A stretch of DNA of 64,000 bases from Pythium myriotylum (Eukaryota; Oomycota; Peronosporomycetes; Pythiales; Pythiaceae): the NCBI GenBank assembly GCA_023091665.1, contig JALJCQ010000015.1, forward strand, positions 434,001 to 498,000. Direction: 5' to 3'. How positions within the stretch are numbered: the first letter of the stretch is position 1; each line of letters begins with the position of its first letter. Below the pieces are notes generated by a model. The model saw only the letters and a program-made list of their open reading frames with translations, did not search any database and was not told the origin of the DNA. Made by a program: the position numbers and the translations under genes. Positions 38,173 to 48,847 of this stretch are shown here, piece by piece.

Positions 38173-39816
38173 ATGAAGCTCACACTCGTCAGCCTCGCCG
38201 TGGCGTTGGCTCTCGTGCCAAGCTCGGTTGAAGCGTGGACCATCACGGAGACCAATGCCACGAAGCCCGAGGAAGTCCAGGTCAAGCACCTCGACTTCGT
38301 CAAGACCTGGATCGTCACGGGATCCACGCCACTCAAGACCGTCAACTTTGCGGCCGCCGGTCCAGTCTTCGTCGACTATGACTCGACCTTGAACGGCGCT
38401 TCTCCCACGGCGGCGCCCTACACGGAGGCCCCTAGCACGGAGACCCCAACAGAAGCTCCTGTTACTGACGCACCAGTGACCGAGGCGCCAACTGAGCCTC
38501 CGGTGGTCGAAGTGACGGGCTCGGGCAGCGGCGGCGTCGCTGCTGTTGGCGTCGTGTCGCTCGCTGCTCAGGAGGACGATGACAAAGTTCTCGCCAAGAT
38601 CACCTTCAGCGGCAACTGCACGCATCTGCTCGACGCGCTCGAAGTCACGGAGCGCAAAGGCGTGCTCAAAGTCCACTTCAAGAACCAGAACTTCCGCGGC
38701 TACGGGTACCTCCTCACGCAGGTGGTCGTCGGAGAAGAAGGCGCGCTCTCGAGCATTTCGTCGAGTGGCTCGTCTAGCGTCTACATCAGCGAGGGCGTCG
38801 TCGCCTCCACGGTCAACTCGACGCAGCTCACAGTGAGCGGGGACGGCGACATCTTTGTCTCGGCACCCAAGACCAACTTCACGCTCAAGTCGCTGGACAT
38901 CAAGGCCTCGGGCTCGGGCGACGTCCAGTTCCAGGCCGCGAGCCTGCAGCTCGGGAACTCGCTCTCGACCAAGATCTCTGGCGAGGCGACGCTCGCGGTC
39001 GTGGCTGACACCGTCGAGGTGGACAACGCCATCGAGAGCAAGATCACTGGCGAAGGCGCCGTGTACATCCAGGCAGAGAACGTCACGACGTTTAAGATCG
39101 ACACCAAGATCGGCGGCGAGGGAGCCGTTACTATCTCGAAGAACGGGTCCTGTGTGTCGCAGGACATTTCGATCTCCGGAGAGGGCAAAGTCGAGACCGG
39201 ATCCATCGCGTGTGTCGACACCAAGCTCAAGATGTCGGGCGAAGGCACGGTGCTCGTGCAGACCTCGAACCGGTTCCTCGTGCCGCACGAGATCAACGGC
39301 CACGTCCAGTACGTCGGTGCGGCGCCCAAGCAGATCACCGACGGTCGCAAGCCGCGTCGCCCGCGCCAACCCAAGCGACCGAAGCACCACGGCTGGTTCT
39401 GGTGGATCAGTGACGACGACGACAGCGACGACAGTGAGGACGGTCTCCGTTATTTGCCCAAGAGCGTGACGGCGGCGCCCGTGAACCAGTTCACGACGTA
39501 CGAGCTCAAGCCCGTGCCCGCTCGCGAGCCGGCGTTCTTGGTTCTCACGCTACGTCGCAACAGCTGGAGCAACGACCCGGCCGAGAACATCGTGATCTCG
39601 ATCTTTGGCTGGGACATCAACGTCGGCAACGGGTCGATTGTCTCGTCGACGCAAAACTTCGCCGCGAGCGTGCAGAAGCAGCACGGCCCGCTGGGCGCCG
39701 CGGCGTTGGGCGTCGTGGCAGTCGCTGGCGTCGTGGCTGTGGGCGTCGCCGTCCACAAGCTCGTGCTGCAGCGACGTCGCCGCAGCGAGTACCAGCCGCT
39801 GCTCCAGGTCGTGTGA
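38173..39816 (+). CDS. GIN-type surface protein with mucin-like stalk, GEG repeats and YQPL tail, 547 aa
   Basis: Signal peptide MKLTLVSLAVALALVPSSVEAW. The first block (KTWIVTGSTPL, GPVFVDYDS) is followed by a Thr/Pro/Glu-rich stalk (about residues 78-118) at the same position as in the 13707 gene. The solenoid repeats depart from GSGD: after GDGDIFVSA and GSGDVQFQA they read SGEATLAVVA, TGEGAVYIQA, GGEGAVTIS, SGEGKVETGS and SGEGTVLVQT, so Asp is replaced by Gly-Glu-Gly geometry. A basic/acidic linker with a Trp-rich spot precedes the membrane-proximal domain. The membrane helix (GVVAVAGVVAVGVAVHKL) leads to VLQRRRRSEYQPLLQVV, with YQPL four residues from the end. Confidence 0.87.
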   Translation: MKLTLVSLAVALALVPSSVEAWTITETNATKPEEVQVKHLDFVKTWIVTGSTPLKTVNFAAAGPVFVDYDSTLNGASPTAAPYTEAPSTETPTEAPVTDAPVTEAPTEPPVVEVTGSGSGGVAAVGVVSLAAQEDDDKVLAKITFSGNCTHLLDALEVTERKGVLKVHFKNQNFRGYGYLLTQVVVGEEGALSSISSSGSSSVYISEGVVASTVNSTQLTVSGDGDIFVSAPKTNFTLKSLDIKASGSGDVQFQAASLQLGNSLSTKISGEATLAVVADTVEVDNAIESKITGEGAVYIQAENVTTFKIDTKIGGEGAVTISKNGSCVSQDISISGEGKVETGSIACVDTKLKMSGEGTVLVQTSNRFLVPHEINGHVQYVGAAPKQITDGRKPRRPRQPKRPKHHGWFWWISDDDDSDDSEDGLRYLPKSVTAAPVNQFTTYELKPVPAREPAFLVLTLRRNSWSNDPAENIVISIFGWDINVGNGSIVSSTQNFAASVQKQHGPLGAAALGVVAVAGVVAVGVAVHKLVLQRRRRSEYQPLLQVV

Positions 39817-40056
39817 AAATAATGTGTCGATGGCTACAGAAAAAAAAGGACCTGTCGGGGACTATTTTAGTCCTCATATCGGGGAGTAAAATACGATTAC
39901 GCAATAACAGATTGCGATCTGTTGTCGTATTCTCGTCTTGTCATATTTTTTTTGTGTCCGCTATCTACGAAAACTTTTCAGCCAATCGATGGCGAGTGTT
40001 GGTTCGCCAACGCCTTGGCGCGCCAAGAACCAACAGAATCGCGCGACGACGACACC

Positions 40057-42678
40057 ATGGGAGCTGCTCGCAAGGGCGGCGGCAAGAAAGGCGGCGGCCG
40101 CAAGGGCAGCAAGAGCGCGGCGAAGAAGCGCAAGCAGTGGGACGACTACGACGAGAAGGCGGCCAAGAGCGAGAGCGCGCGGCCGGCGAAGAAGCACCAG
40201 GCGTCCCTGTTCGCGCAGTGGAAGGAGAAGAAAGTCTCGCAGCGCAAGAAAGAGCGCCAGTTCCGGAGCAAGGCCGACGCCAAGAAGGCCCAGCAGCGCG
40301 CGCTCTTGCTCGAGCACAAGCGCCGACTCGCCGACACGCCGTACGCTGGCGGACGCGGCGGCGCGAGCGACGTCGGACGCCAGAAGGAGAGCCACGAGCC
40401 GCAGCACGACAGCGAGGAAGAAGAGGATGACGACAGCGAAGGAGATGAAGAAGAAGACGAGATGGACTCGAGAAAGGGACGAAAGCGCAAGTCGGTCTTT
40501 GATGAGTTTGTGCAGGCGTTCCAGCCCACGAACTTTGGCGCGGTGGACGAGGAAGAAGAGGAGGAGGAGGAGGAGGACGGAGATGAGTATGAAGAGATTG
40601 AGGTCGACGAGGATGACAACCCTATCGAGCAGGACGAGGAAGAGGGAGAAGGCGACGAAGAGACCGAGGGGCACGCCGACGAGGACGCCGATGAGGAGCC
40701 CGATCAAGTCGCTGACGAGGAAGACAATGACCTCCCAGAGCAGCTCGAAGACCAGGACGACCTAGAGGCCGAGTCGAATGCGTTTGATCCGTACCGCCAA
40801 CGCTACTTGCTAACCGAGTTCGATGAGAGCGACGCGAAAAAGATGGACAATGCGACTCGCAAATTTGTTCCTCTCTCTGCCACGAATGTCGACCATGAGG
40901 TTGTCCCAGCGTCGGTGCTGGAAGAGTTCAACGTTTCATTCCGAAGAGGAAAGCAGGAAGAGAGCGAGAAAGATGCACTTCAGGCGTTGCTTGCGCCGAG
41001 CCTCAATATCCGTAACCGCCTGCTGCAGAGCTGGAAGTCCATCGACTCCGACCCTGAATCGTGGCGGGAGTCGTCCCCGCTCGAGTTCACGTTGTTCAAG
41101 CAGCTTTCATCGTACGCTGACGTGTTCTTCGCTGGTCAGACGCAGGCGCTAACACGCCCACTCCGTCGGCTCTCGGCCATGCACACGCTCAACCACGTGT
41201 TCAAGTCCCGTGATACAGTCGCTCGTAACAACGAGCGTCTCCGGAAGCGCGAGAGTAAGGAGAAAGATGATAGCGATGCTTCTGAAGACGCGCGAGAGGC
41301 GCTTACTGCAGATGACGAGAAGGAATATCGTGATCAGGGCTTCTGCCGTGCGACTGTGCTAGTCTTGATGCCGCTGCGCAGTGCAGCTTCTCAGTTTGTC
41401 ACGGAGCTTCTCGAGCTTTTGCCGCCAACCGTGAACCTGTTCCACAACAAAGACCGTTTCTTCGCTGAGTACGGCACAGTCGCATCGAGTGACGACAATG
41501 AAGAGGATGGAGATGAGAGCGGTGACGATGCTGGGCCACCAGGCACCAAAAACGAAGACCTGAAGGAGTGGCAGCGAGTGTTTGCAGAGGGCAATAACGA
41601 TGACTCATTCCAGATTGGTATTTCCATCTCGCGTCGTGCTGTCCGATTCTACAGCGACTACCGCCAGGCTGATATCATCATCGCCTCGCCACTTGGCCTT
41701 CGCCAGCAACTTGGTGACGAGGTCGTGGATATTTCGGAGACTCAGACGATTTCGAGCGAGTTCTTGTCATCGATTGAAGTTTGTGTTTTGGACTCGGCGA
41801 GTTTGCTCCTCATGCAAAACGTTGAACATGTGCGATACGTGCTGCAGGCACTCAACGTGAAACCAAAAGAGGCTCCCAATGCTGATTTCTCACGTCTCCG
41901 TGAGTGGAACCTCTCGTTCTTGGGTGCATACTTCCGCCAGACGATTGTTTTTGCCCACGGCATCGAACCGATTCTCCAAAACCTCGTGAACAAGTGCTGC
42001 AAGAATCAACACGGTGTGATCAAATACGTTCGCAACTACGATAGTAACATTGGCGAGTCATCGGCTTCTATCACACGCGTCGTGCCGCAGATCAAGCAGA
42101 TTTTCCAGCGCATGGATCTCAGCTCCGGCCGTGCACTATCGTTGACGCCGGCAGAGGAAGTGGAACTGCGGTTCGAATACTTCCAGAAGCATATTTTCAC
42201 TCCACTCCTAGACAACCCGCGGCGACACGTGCTTATTTTCGTTCCTTCCTACTTTGACTATGTGCGAATTCGAAACCTGTTCCACGACACGATGAACGAG
42301 AAGCTCATCCGCACGGTACAATGCTGTGAGTACACCACTCCCAAGCAGATTTCGCGTGCGAGAACGAGCTTTTTCCACGGTCGTTGCCACGTCATGCTGT
42401 TCACCGAGCGATTCCACTTTTACCATCAGTACCAATTGCGCGGCATCCACCAGATTATCTGGTACGGCCTCCCAGTGATGGGTGACTTTTACCCTGAGAT
42501 GCTCAACATGTTTGAAGACCCTAAGGCTGCGAGTGACAGCGTGAGTGACGAAGGGAAGAGCAGTATTGCTCTCTTCACTCGCCACGATCTGTTCCGACTG
42601 CAGCGAATCGTCGGGCCCAAGCGTGCAGAACGCATGTGCCAGTCAAATGCGAAGAAGGCTACATTTTTGTTTTGCTAA
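40057..42678 (+). CDS. UTP25: UTP25 / digestive-organ-expansion-factor homologue, ribosome biogenesis, 873 aa
   Basis: The ATG at 40057 starts a Lys/Gly-rich nucleolar-type N-terminus (MGAARKGGGKKGGGRKGSKS); the frame is open from 39922 but upstream residues look non-coding. Residues 110-270 are dominated by acidic runs. The C-terminal half is the conserved UTP25 domain, a DEAD-box-helicase-like fold that lacks intact helicase motifs, with family-like blocks around LNHVFKSRDTVARNNERL and near the end (FYPEMLNMF, RIVGPKRAERM). UTP25 belongs to the U3 snoRNP/SSU processome needed for 18S rRNA maturation in the nucleolus. Length is as expected for the family once the acidic region is counted. 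Confidence 0.88.
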   Translation: MGAARKGGGKKGGGRKGSKSAAKKRKQWDDYDEKAAKSESARPAKKHQASLFAQWKEKKVSQRKKERQFRSKADAKKAQQRALLLEHKRRLADTPYAGGRGGASDVGRQKESHEPQHDSEEEEDDDSEGDEEEDEMDSRKGRKRKSVFDEFVQAFQPTNFGAVDEEEEEEEEEDGDEYEEIEVDEDDNPIEQDEEEGEGDEETEGHADEDADEEPDQVADEEDNDLPEQLEDQDDLEAESNAFDPYRQRYLLTEFDESDAKKMDNATRKFVPLSATNVDHEVVPASVLEEFNVSFRRGKQEESEKDALQALLAPSLNIRNRLLQSWKSIDSDPESWRESSPLEFTLFKQLSSYADVFFAGQTQALTRPLRRLSAMHTLNHVFKSRDTVARNNERLRKRESKEKDDSDASEDAREALTADDEKEYRDQGFCRATVLVLMPLRSAASQFVTELLELLPPTVNLFHNKDRFFAEYGTVASSDDNEEDGDESGDDAGPPGTKNEDLKEWQRVFAEGNNDDSFQIGISISRRAVRFYSDYRQADIIIASPLGLRQQLGDEVVDISETQTISSEFLSSIEVCVLDSASLLLMQNVEHVRYVLQALNVKPKEAPNADFSRLREWNLSFLGAYFRQTIVFAHGIEPILQNLVNKCCKNQHGVIKYVRNYDSNIGESSASITRVVPQIKQIFQRMDLSSGRALSLTPAEEVELRFEYFQKHIFTPLLDNPRRHVLIFVPSYFDYVRIRNLFHDTMNEKLIRTVQCCEYTTPKQISRARTSFFHGRCHVMLFTERFHFYHQYQLRGIHQIIWYGLPVMGDFYPEMLNMFEDPKAASDSVSDEGKSSIALFTRHDLFRLQRIVGPKRAERMCQSNAKKATFLFC

Positions 42679-42714
42679 TAGACTCATTCAACAAATGCGT
42701 TGCATTGGTTCCTT

Positions 42715-44124
42715 TCATCGTTCAACGCGACGGACGCCAGGTAAGATAGTGTGTGACGTCATCGGCCGAGCTTCTCCCTGATGCAGAAGCGCCTTTTCCA
42801 GCACACTGAACGCTTCTTGTTGAATCAACTGGGTGCCTTGCAGCCTCTGAATCAACTCACGTTCCTGGCGCTCCATCTCCTCGACTCGCCGCTGGTGATC
42901 TTTGATACGTCGTTCCTCTTCGATTACTTTCTTCATGTATCGTAGAGCCACGTTCTGTTCGTGCTGTTGTCGTTCCATCTCTTTCTTGTGCTTGAGCAGT
43001 TCCTCTTGGCGACGAATAGCTTCTCGCTTCTCTCGCGCGCGTTCAACTTCGATGAGCTGCTGCTTTTCCTTCTCAGCCTTGAGCCGCTTGCTCTCACTTT
43101 TGACGATCTCCACATCCTGGTATTTCTTCGAAATAATCTGGATCGCTGCATGTTTCTTCTTGATCACCGACTCTTTCTTCAGCGAGTGTTGCTTCTTCTG
43201 AATACTTCGTGTTTCCTTTTCTTTTTCTAAAGCGTATTGTGATTTCTCCTCGTACTTCTTGATGTTCGCCTCACGAATGCCAAGAACTTCGTGTGCACGA
43301 TCCTTCGTCTGCACGATTTTTTTCCATGCGCGTGATTCTTCTTGCTATCGCGTTCGTTAGTCAGTGGTTGAATCCTAATCAAAGTAACTCCGTCCGTACC
43401 TGCAGGAGAGAAATTCTATTCTGAAGTAGTTTAAGGTCGCATTCGGCCTGCTTCCGTTTAGACTACGAGAACTAAAATGTTCAGTTCGGCAATATCCTGA
43501 TGAGAGTAATTTGTCTATCGTACCTCAAGTAGTCTGCTTCGGATAATGGGGATATTGCCAGCACTCTTGACCCGCTTGGCGAGTTTCGGGTGGAGAATCT
43601 TGTACCAGATGCTCATGATCGCGTCTTTCGGCGCGTACTCTTCTCTCAGATTCCCGAGAAGCTCGATCAGCATAGACGTCTTGCGGCCTGGCGGTAGTCC
43701 TGCTAGTTGTTCGAGCACTTCTGCGACTGACACTCTACCAAAGAGCCATCTATGAGCGCTCGCACACTTTTGACCCCAGCATTCTCAGATGAAGAACGCA
43801 CTCGTCGTTATGGTTCGGCCGAATCTCCTCCAGAATTGCCTCGACTGAATTGCGATCTTGATGGAAAAGCGGCAGCAGCTGCTGGGAGATCTGCTCCTTG
43901 AGCCGACTCTCGTTCTCGTCCTCGCTGTGCGGATCCACGCATTGAAACTCGGCGTCTCCCGCCAACGTCCGTTCGCTGAAACTACGAGTCGACAGCTCGC
44001 GCGAAGAGGCCGACGCGTTTTGCTCCCGCAGTTCTTCTTCCTCCTCCTCTTGTTGCTGCTCCGCGTCGTCTTCGTCGCTCATGAACAGCGCGAGATCCCT
44101 CGCGTCGGCCGCCGCCAGCGCCAT
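42715..44124 (-). CDS. Coiled-coil hypothetical protein, 408 aa, four exons
   Basis: Exons 44124-43802, 43734-43524, 43462-43400 and 43344-42715; introns of 67, 61 and 55 nt (donors GTGCGT, GTACGA, GTACGG; acceptors TAG). All phases agree. The N-terminus is acidic and Glu/Gln-rich (DDAEQQQEEEEEEL). Residues about 105-180 are helical and leucine-rich (VLEQLAGLPPGRKTSMLIEL). From about 200 on the protein is a near-continuous charged coiled coil (EEERRIKDHQRRVEEMERQ). No known domain is recognised; a cytoskeletal, centrosomal or flagellar role would fit the composition but is unproven. An upstream in-frame ATG at 44169 would add 15 residues; I prefer 44124 because the recurrent 9-mer lies between them. 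Confidence 0.75.
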
Positions 44125-44146
44125 CGTAGCTCCTGGAGAGGGCCCG

Positions 44147-44212
44147 TGTAGCCATCTCTCTTTGTCCATAGAAAAGCCAGCTAAGAATAGTTCTTCCGAT
44201 TGATTGGCTACA
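44147..44212. promoter_or_regulatory. TGTAGCCAT ... TGGCTACA pair in a divergent promoter
   Basis: TGTAGCCAT at 44147-44155 faces TGGCTACA at 44205-44212 between the coiled-coil gene and SUV3, again inverted relative to one another as at 1785-1811. Each copy lies on the side of the gene it would serve. Function is inferred from recurrence. Confidence 0.4.
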
Positions 44213-44332
44213 ATTACACCATTAACACCCAATCATCGTTTCAATCATTTCAATGACATGTCACTAAACTGCCTTGGCCCACCGGATGAGTGGAAGTGCG
44301 TCACCTCGGGCCCATCCACCGACTCGCGGGAG

Positions 44333-46769
44333 ATGATGCGCGTCTTCGCGCGCCTGCCACGCGGCGCCTGGCGGCGCTGCGCCGCCGCAGACGCGTCAGC
44401 AGCTTCGTCTCGTCTCAGCCGATCCAACGCGCCGCTCGCGGCCCGCGGAGACGCCGTATCGGCCGAGCAATGGCAGCGGATCCACCGGCGCTTGGCCCAC
44501 TCGCTGGGCGCCGCGACAGCGCAATCGCTCGCCGCACGCGGCGGACCAGCGCCGCTGCAAGCGACCAGGCACCGCGGCGCGCTCTCCGTGCAAACGCGCG
44601 CGTTCTCCACGTCGAATGACGGCGGTACGTGCCGCCGACCCAGCGCTGAGACCACGTGAACGGTGGTATCTGAAGGAATCTCTTGATGTCTCGATGCTCG
44701 CAGATGCCCCAGCAGAGATCAAGTGGACGCCCGACGGACTGCGAGTGCTCAACAAGCGACTCAAGTTCTTCCCGCGAGACTACGACGTGCGCGAGATCGC
44801 GATCGAGGCCGGACTGAACGCTGAAGAGTGGGGCGTCGCGGCCGCCGGCTTTCGCCAGTCGTTCGTCAAGCACCCCGAGCTCTACTTCCAGGACCAGGAC
44901 GAGCTGCTCCACTTCTTGCAGGACTTCAACCATGGCCAGAAGAAGAAGAACGCCTTTGTGTTCTATCCGCACTTTTTGGTCTTCGCCAAGGAGAAGAACT
45001 ACATCCCGGACCACGGCGAAGGATCGTTCACGCTGCAGCAGATCACCGACTTACGGCTGCCCCATGAGCTGTACCCGCTTGCAAACGCCATGAAGCGCCG
45101 CATCATCTACCACGAAGGCCCGACCAACTCCGGAAAAACGTATCAGGCGCTCGAGAGGCTCAAGAAAGCAGGTGAAGACGGAGGACTTTACTGCGGGCCG
45201 CTACGCTTGCTCGCACTCGAAATCTACGAGCGCATGAACATGGACGGTGTGTACACATCGTTGGTGACGGGGCAAGAAAAGAAGCTCATGCCCCACGCCA
45301 CGCATGTGTCGTGCACTGTTGAGATGGCCAACATTAACCGCAAATGGGACGTTGCTGTGATCGACGAAATCCAGTTGATCGGTGACCCTCAGCGTGGATG
45401 GGCTTGGACGCGCGCTCTTTTCGGTCTACAGGCCAATGAAATCCATGTCTGTGGCTCGGGCGAGGCCGTGGAACTTGTCGAGAAGTTTGCTGCTGCTACG
45501 GGCGACTCGTTTGAAATCCGTCGCTACGAGCGTCGCTCCCCGTTGGAGATCGACGAAAAGCACTTGCACACATACCGCAACGTTCAACCAGGTGACTGTG
45601 TCGTTGCGTTTTCACGTCGTGAAATCTTCCAGATCAAGCGAGATATCGAGGTCAAGTCGGGTCAAAAGTGCTGCATTATTTATGGTCAACTTCCACCGGA
45701 GACGAGATCTCAGCAAGCGAGACTGTTCAATGCTCAAGACAATGACTACAACGTTCTTGTCGCGTCCGACGCTGTGGGAATGGGGCTCAACCTAAACATT
45801 GGACGAGTCGTCTTCTCGACGGTCAAGAAGTTCAACGGTGGAGGCGGTGGTATGACAGATATTTCGCCCTCCCTCGCCAAGCAAATTGCAGGGCGCGCTG
45901 GACGATCTGGAAGTGCTTTCGACATGGGTGGTGTGGCGACGACTCTGGCGGTTGATGATCTCAAGTACCTTCGTGATGCGTACAATGCACCGATCACCCC
46001 GCTGAAATCAGCTGGTCTCTTCCCATCGACAGAGCAAATGGAGGAGTTTGCCAAACAGTTACCTGGAGTGAACGACTTGGCCGACTTGCTCGACAAGTAC
46101 GTAACTTTGGCGCGACTTGATGGCGACTACTTCATGTGTAACCACGTCGACATGAAAGACGCCGCTAACCTTCTCGCCGACCTTGACATGAAGCTGTCCG
46201 ACCGGTTCACTTTCTGTCAAGCCCCCGTAAATCTGCGGAATCCACTCGCACGACGTGTGTTTTGCGACTACGCGCGTGCCCACTCGAAGGATGAAGCGGT
46301 GAAGCTCGATATTTACTTGCCACGATACCCCCCACAAACTGCTGAAACTCTACGTGACGTCGAAATCAAAGCTCAGATTATCGATCTGTACCTATGGCTG
46401 TCGTTCCGATTCGAGACGACGTTCGTGGAGAACGAGCTAGCACTGGAGATGAAGGCCAAGGCGTTGGAGCTAGTTGAGATCGGCCTCGTGAACACTACTT
46501 ACCACACCAAGAAAGCCAAGAAGCAGCAGCGACAGTCTCATCAGCACCAGCATCATCGACCACGTCCTGATCATTCGCGCCTTATTCGCCACAATGACGA
46601 CTCCGATCCGTTGCGAGGATGGAGGAGTGCGGACGATGACGAGGGAAACGACATCAGTGGCTTCCGCAAACGAGTGCAAAGTCGTATGTCGCGAGGGCTC
46701 AAGGGACAGTCTATTGAAGATGATGAGGACGAGGATGAAGACCTTGTGGAGGCCTCGGCACGTCGATAG
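44333..46769 (+). CDS. SUV3: Mitochondrial ATP-dependent RNA helicase SUV3, 785 aa
   Basis: Two exons, 44333-44624 and 44704-46769, with a 79-nt intron (GTACGT...GCTCGCAG). The first exon encodes an Arg/Ala/Ser-rich, acid-poor presequence (MMRVFARLPRGAWRRCAAA) typical of mitochondrial import. The helicase core shows motif I EGPTNSGKTYQ, the DExH-type VIDEIQLIGD, motif IV/V GLNLNIGRVVFST and motif VI QIAGRAGRSG, with SUV3-family spacing, and the C-terminal domain that contacts the exoribonuclease. The last 90 residues are His/Gln-rich then acidic. SUV3 unwinds structured RNA for mitochondrial RNA turnover. An ATG at 44258 is open in frame but would bury the presequence. Confidence 0.9.
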
Positions 46770-48847
46770 ACTAAGAAAGTGAGCATGAGCACAAACGAAA
46801 CTTTCTTGTAGACGTGGTTCCTACATGACTCGCTTCTGTGCGTTGGTGTCATGATTGACCCATCTTAGCTCAACAAACGTCTCGACTGGTCAACAAAAAC
46901 ACGAAGACCTTGCAGACGTATCACTCGGATTTGTGGATTTGCGTCGTTGATTCCATTAATCCTTCGGGTGTGTCCAGGCCCATCCAATTGGAGTGATAGC
47001 GGGGAGCTAAGACAGTCTGCTTTGACAAGAGGTAATGAGGTGGTAAGACAGACGTACACTGAATACCGACGCGCATGTATAGAGTATTCGCGACGACACA
47101 TCATAGACTGAAGTCTGGTTCAGTGAGTGACCAACCATGCAACACATTGATCCACTCGGCGGTCGAAAGCGGCGCTAGTAGGATAACCTGGTCCCGTTGA
47201 GAGAGAACATCTCTTGTCGACGCCATTGATGTTCTGCTGGAAACCGTCGCCGGTCCAATGGACAAGACAAACGCCGCCTATGAAGTCAACAATGATTCAC
47301 TACACGGAGTGTTCAGTTGGCGTCCAGTGTTGCCATGCTCATCCAGGACTTCGGCATGACGACAGCAGCTCCATCCCGCACAGCGTGCTGAACTTCATTG
47401 TAGCAACGCAAACGATCGGGGCGTGGCTGGAGCAATGCTCGCGCGAGTGTGTCGAGATCAGGACCCTTCTGCCCAGTTTTTGCTCTGTTCCTCTTGGACT
47501 CCTCTCACTTGAATTGTCTGGTCTGGTTGCGGACAAAGACCACATGCGATTTGCCAGTTTGCACCCCCTCTCCCTCGAACCCACAAGAATTCTGTTGTCC
47601 GCGAAAACACAACACGATGGTCGACAGGATGACGGTACGACCGCAGCGTATGTGAGTAATAGAGAAGACAAAGAGCATATCGCAACTCTGCATGAGCTGC
47701 GTTGAATGTGGGAGAGAACATGATTTGCCCAACACAGAGCGGGCTGGTTTTCCCTTTCTGGGAACTGTTTACTGTAGTACAAAACTGTTGGCTCGTGGAG
47801 AGTCCTACGTGTTGGCACGTCTCGTGATTTGTCGTCTGGACGAATCTCGCAGGTTGTGGAGAATCTATCACTTCCTGATAAATTTCTCGTTATCCATCGT
47901 ACGTACGCAGAACACGGCATTGTCGAGATCTTTGCAGCTGTTGCGAATCGACAGTCCACTCGAGCCTGCCTCTTGGAGAAATAATCCGGGTGAGACCAGA
48001 CTGGATGGCAGGGAAGGTTGCCACGAGATTGAGGACCACAGGAGGATGTTTACGCCAGGCTTTCGCAGCGTGTTGCGATTGTAGTGGGTGCTGGGGAGTC
48101 CATGGCGCCAGTCCTCCTCGTTTTCGTGCCGTCTTATCTTCCGGAACGGCGTTCTTTCTTCACTATCGTGCGCAAAGAGCCCTGGGAATCGGCATGATAC
48201 AGGTGATCGTGGGGATCACTGTGAGACAACCATTGGTTACAAGGGAGCGAAGTAATTTTGCGTGTTGAGACACTGTCGAAAATCTATTGATTTCTGCAGT
48301 CGCCTGCGAAGCAACAATCTCGGAAAAATTCTCTTGCGTATTGTATACTTGTATCGCGAGCCACTTTCTCCATCGTCTCCCCACCAAAGAACGCAATGAT
48401 AAGTGGAGAAGTCCCCTCCTACACCCGAAAAGCTGTGAGGTAGAACAACTGGATTTCACACGCGAGTTGTCTGACAAAACCAGCGTCTCGTTTAGGGCTG
48501 GGGAACTGGCTGGTAACTTTCCTTCCACGATTTTGCCGCACGAGCCGTTTCAGTTGCGTGAGGTGGCATCATTGAACAGTCCCACTCCCAGGCACAGACT
48601 GGAAGCTTGCAGATCACCGGCGTTTGTCTTGCACACGATCGTCTGTACGGCTGGTACAGTATCTACATACGTACAATATTGCACTGGTCTGGAAAGAACA
48701 CCAATCCTGTTGGGAAGGGTGGGGGTTGGTCTGCAGCCCCTACGGCTCCTGACAACCCTAACGCACTAGCCCTCTCCTCCCCCCCCCCCCCGCAGTTTAA
48801 CGTCCTAGTCAGTCTCGATCTTGCGCTACGAGGGCCACGTTGAATCG
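46770..48847. other. 2.1-kb intergenic region upstream of HTH-UPRTase gene 1
   Basis: Much longer than the typical gap here and less GC-rich than coding DNA. Several frames of 100-200 codons exist on both strands, overlap one another and have Cys/Ser/Arg-rich, non-protein-like composition, so I reject them. The right end contains a run of 13 C (48779-48791) about 55 bp before the ATG. It could hold a large promoter, a long 5' UTR or a non-coding transcript. Confidence 0.5.

Noticed and set aside
37828..39390. 520-codon minus-strand frame
   Set aside because: Antisense to the GIN-type gene at 38173 and rich in Arg/Asp/Val from codon bias.
47339..47959. 206-codon minus-strand frame in the intergenic region
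   Set aside because: Cys/Ser/Arg-rich, no domain, overlaps other frames of similar length, no splice-supported extension.
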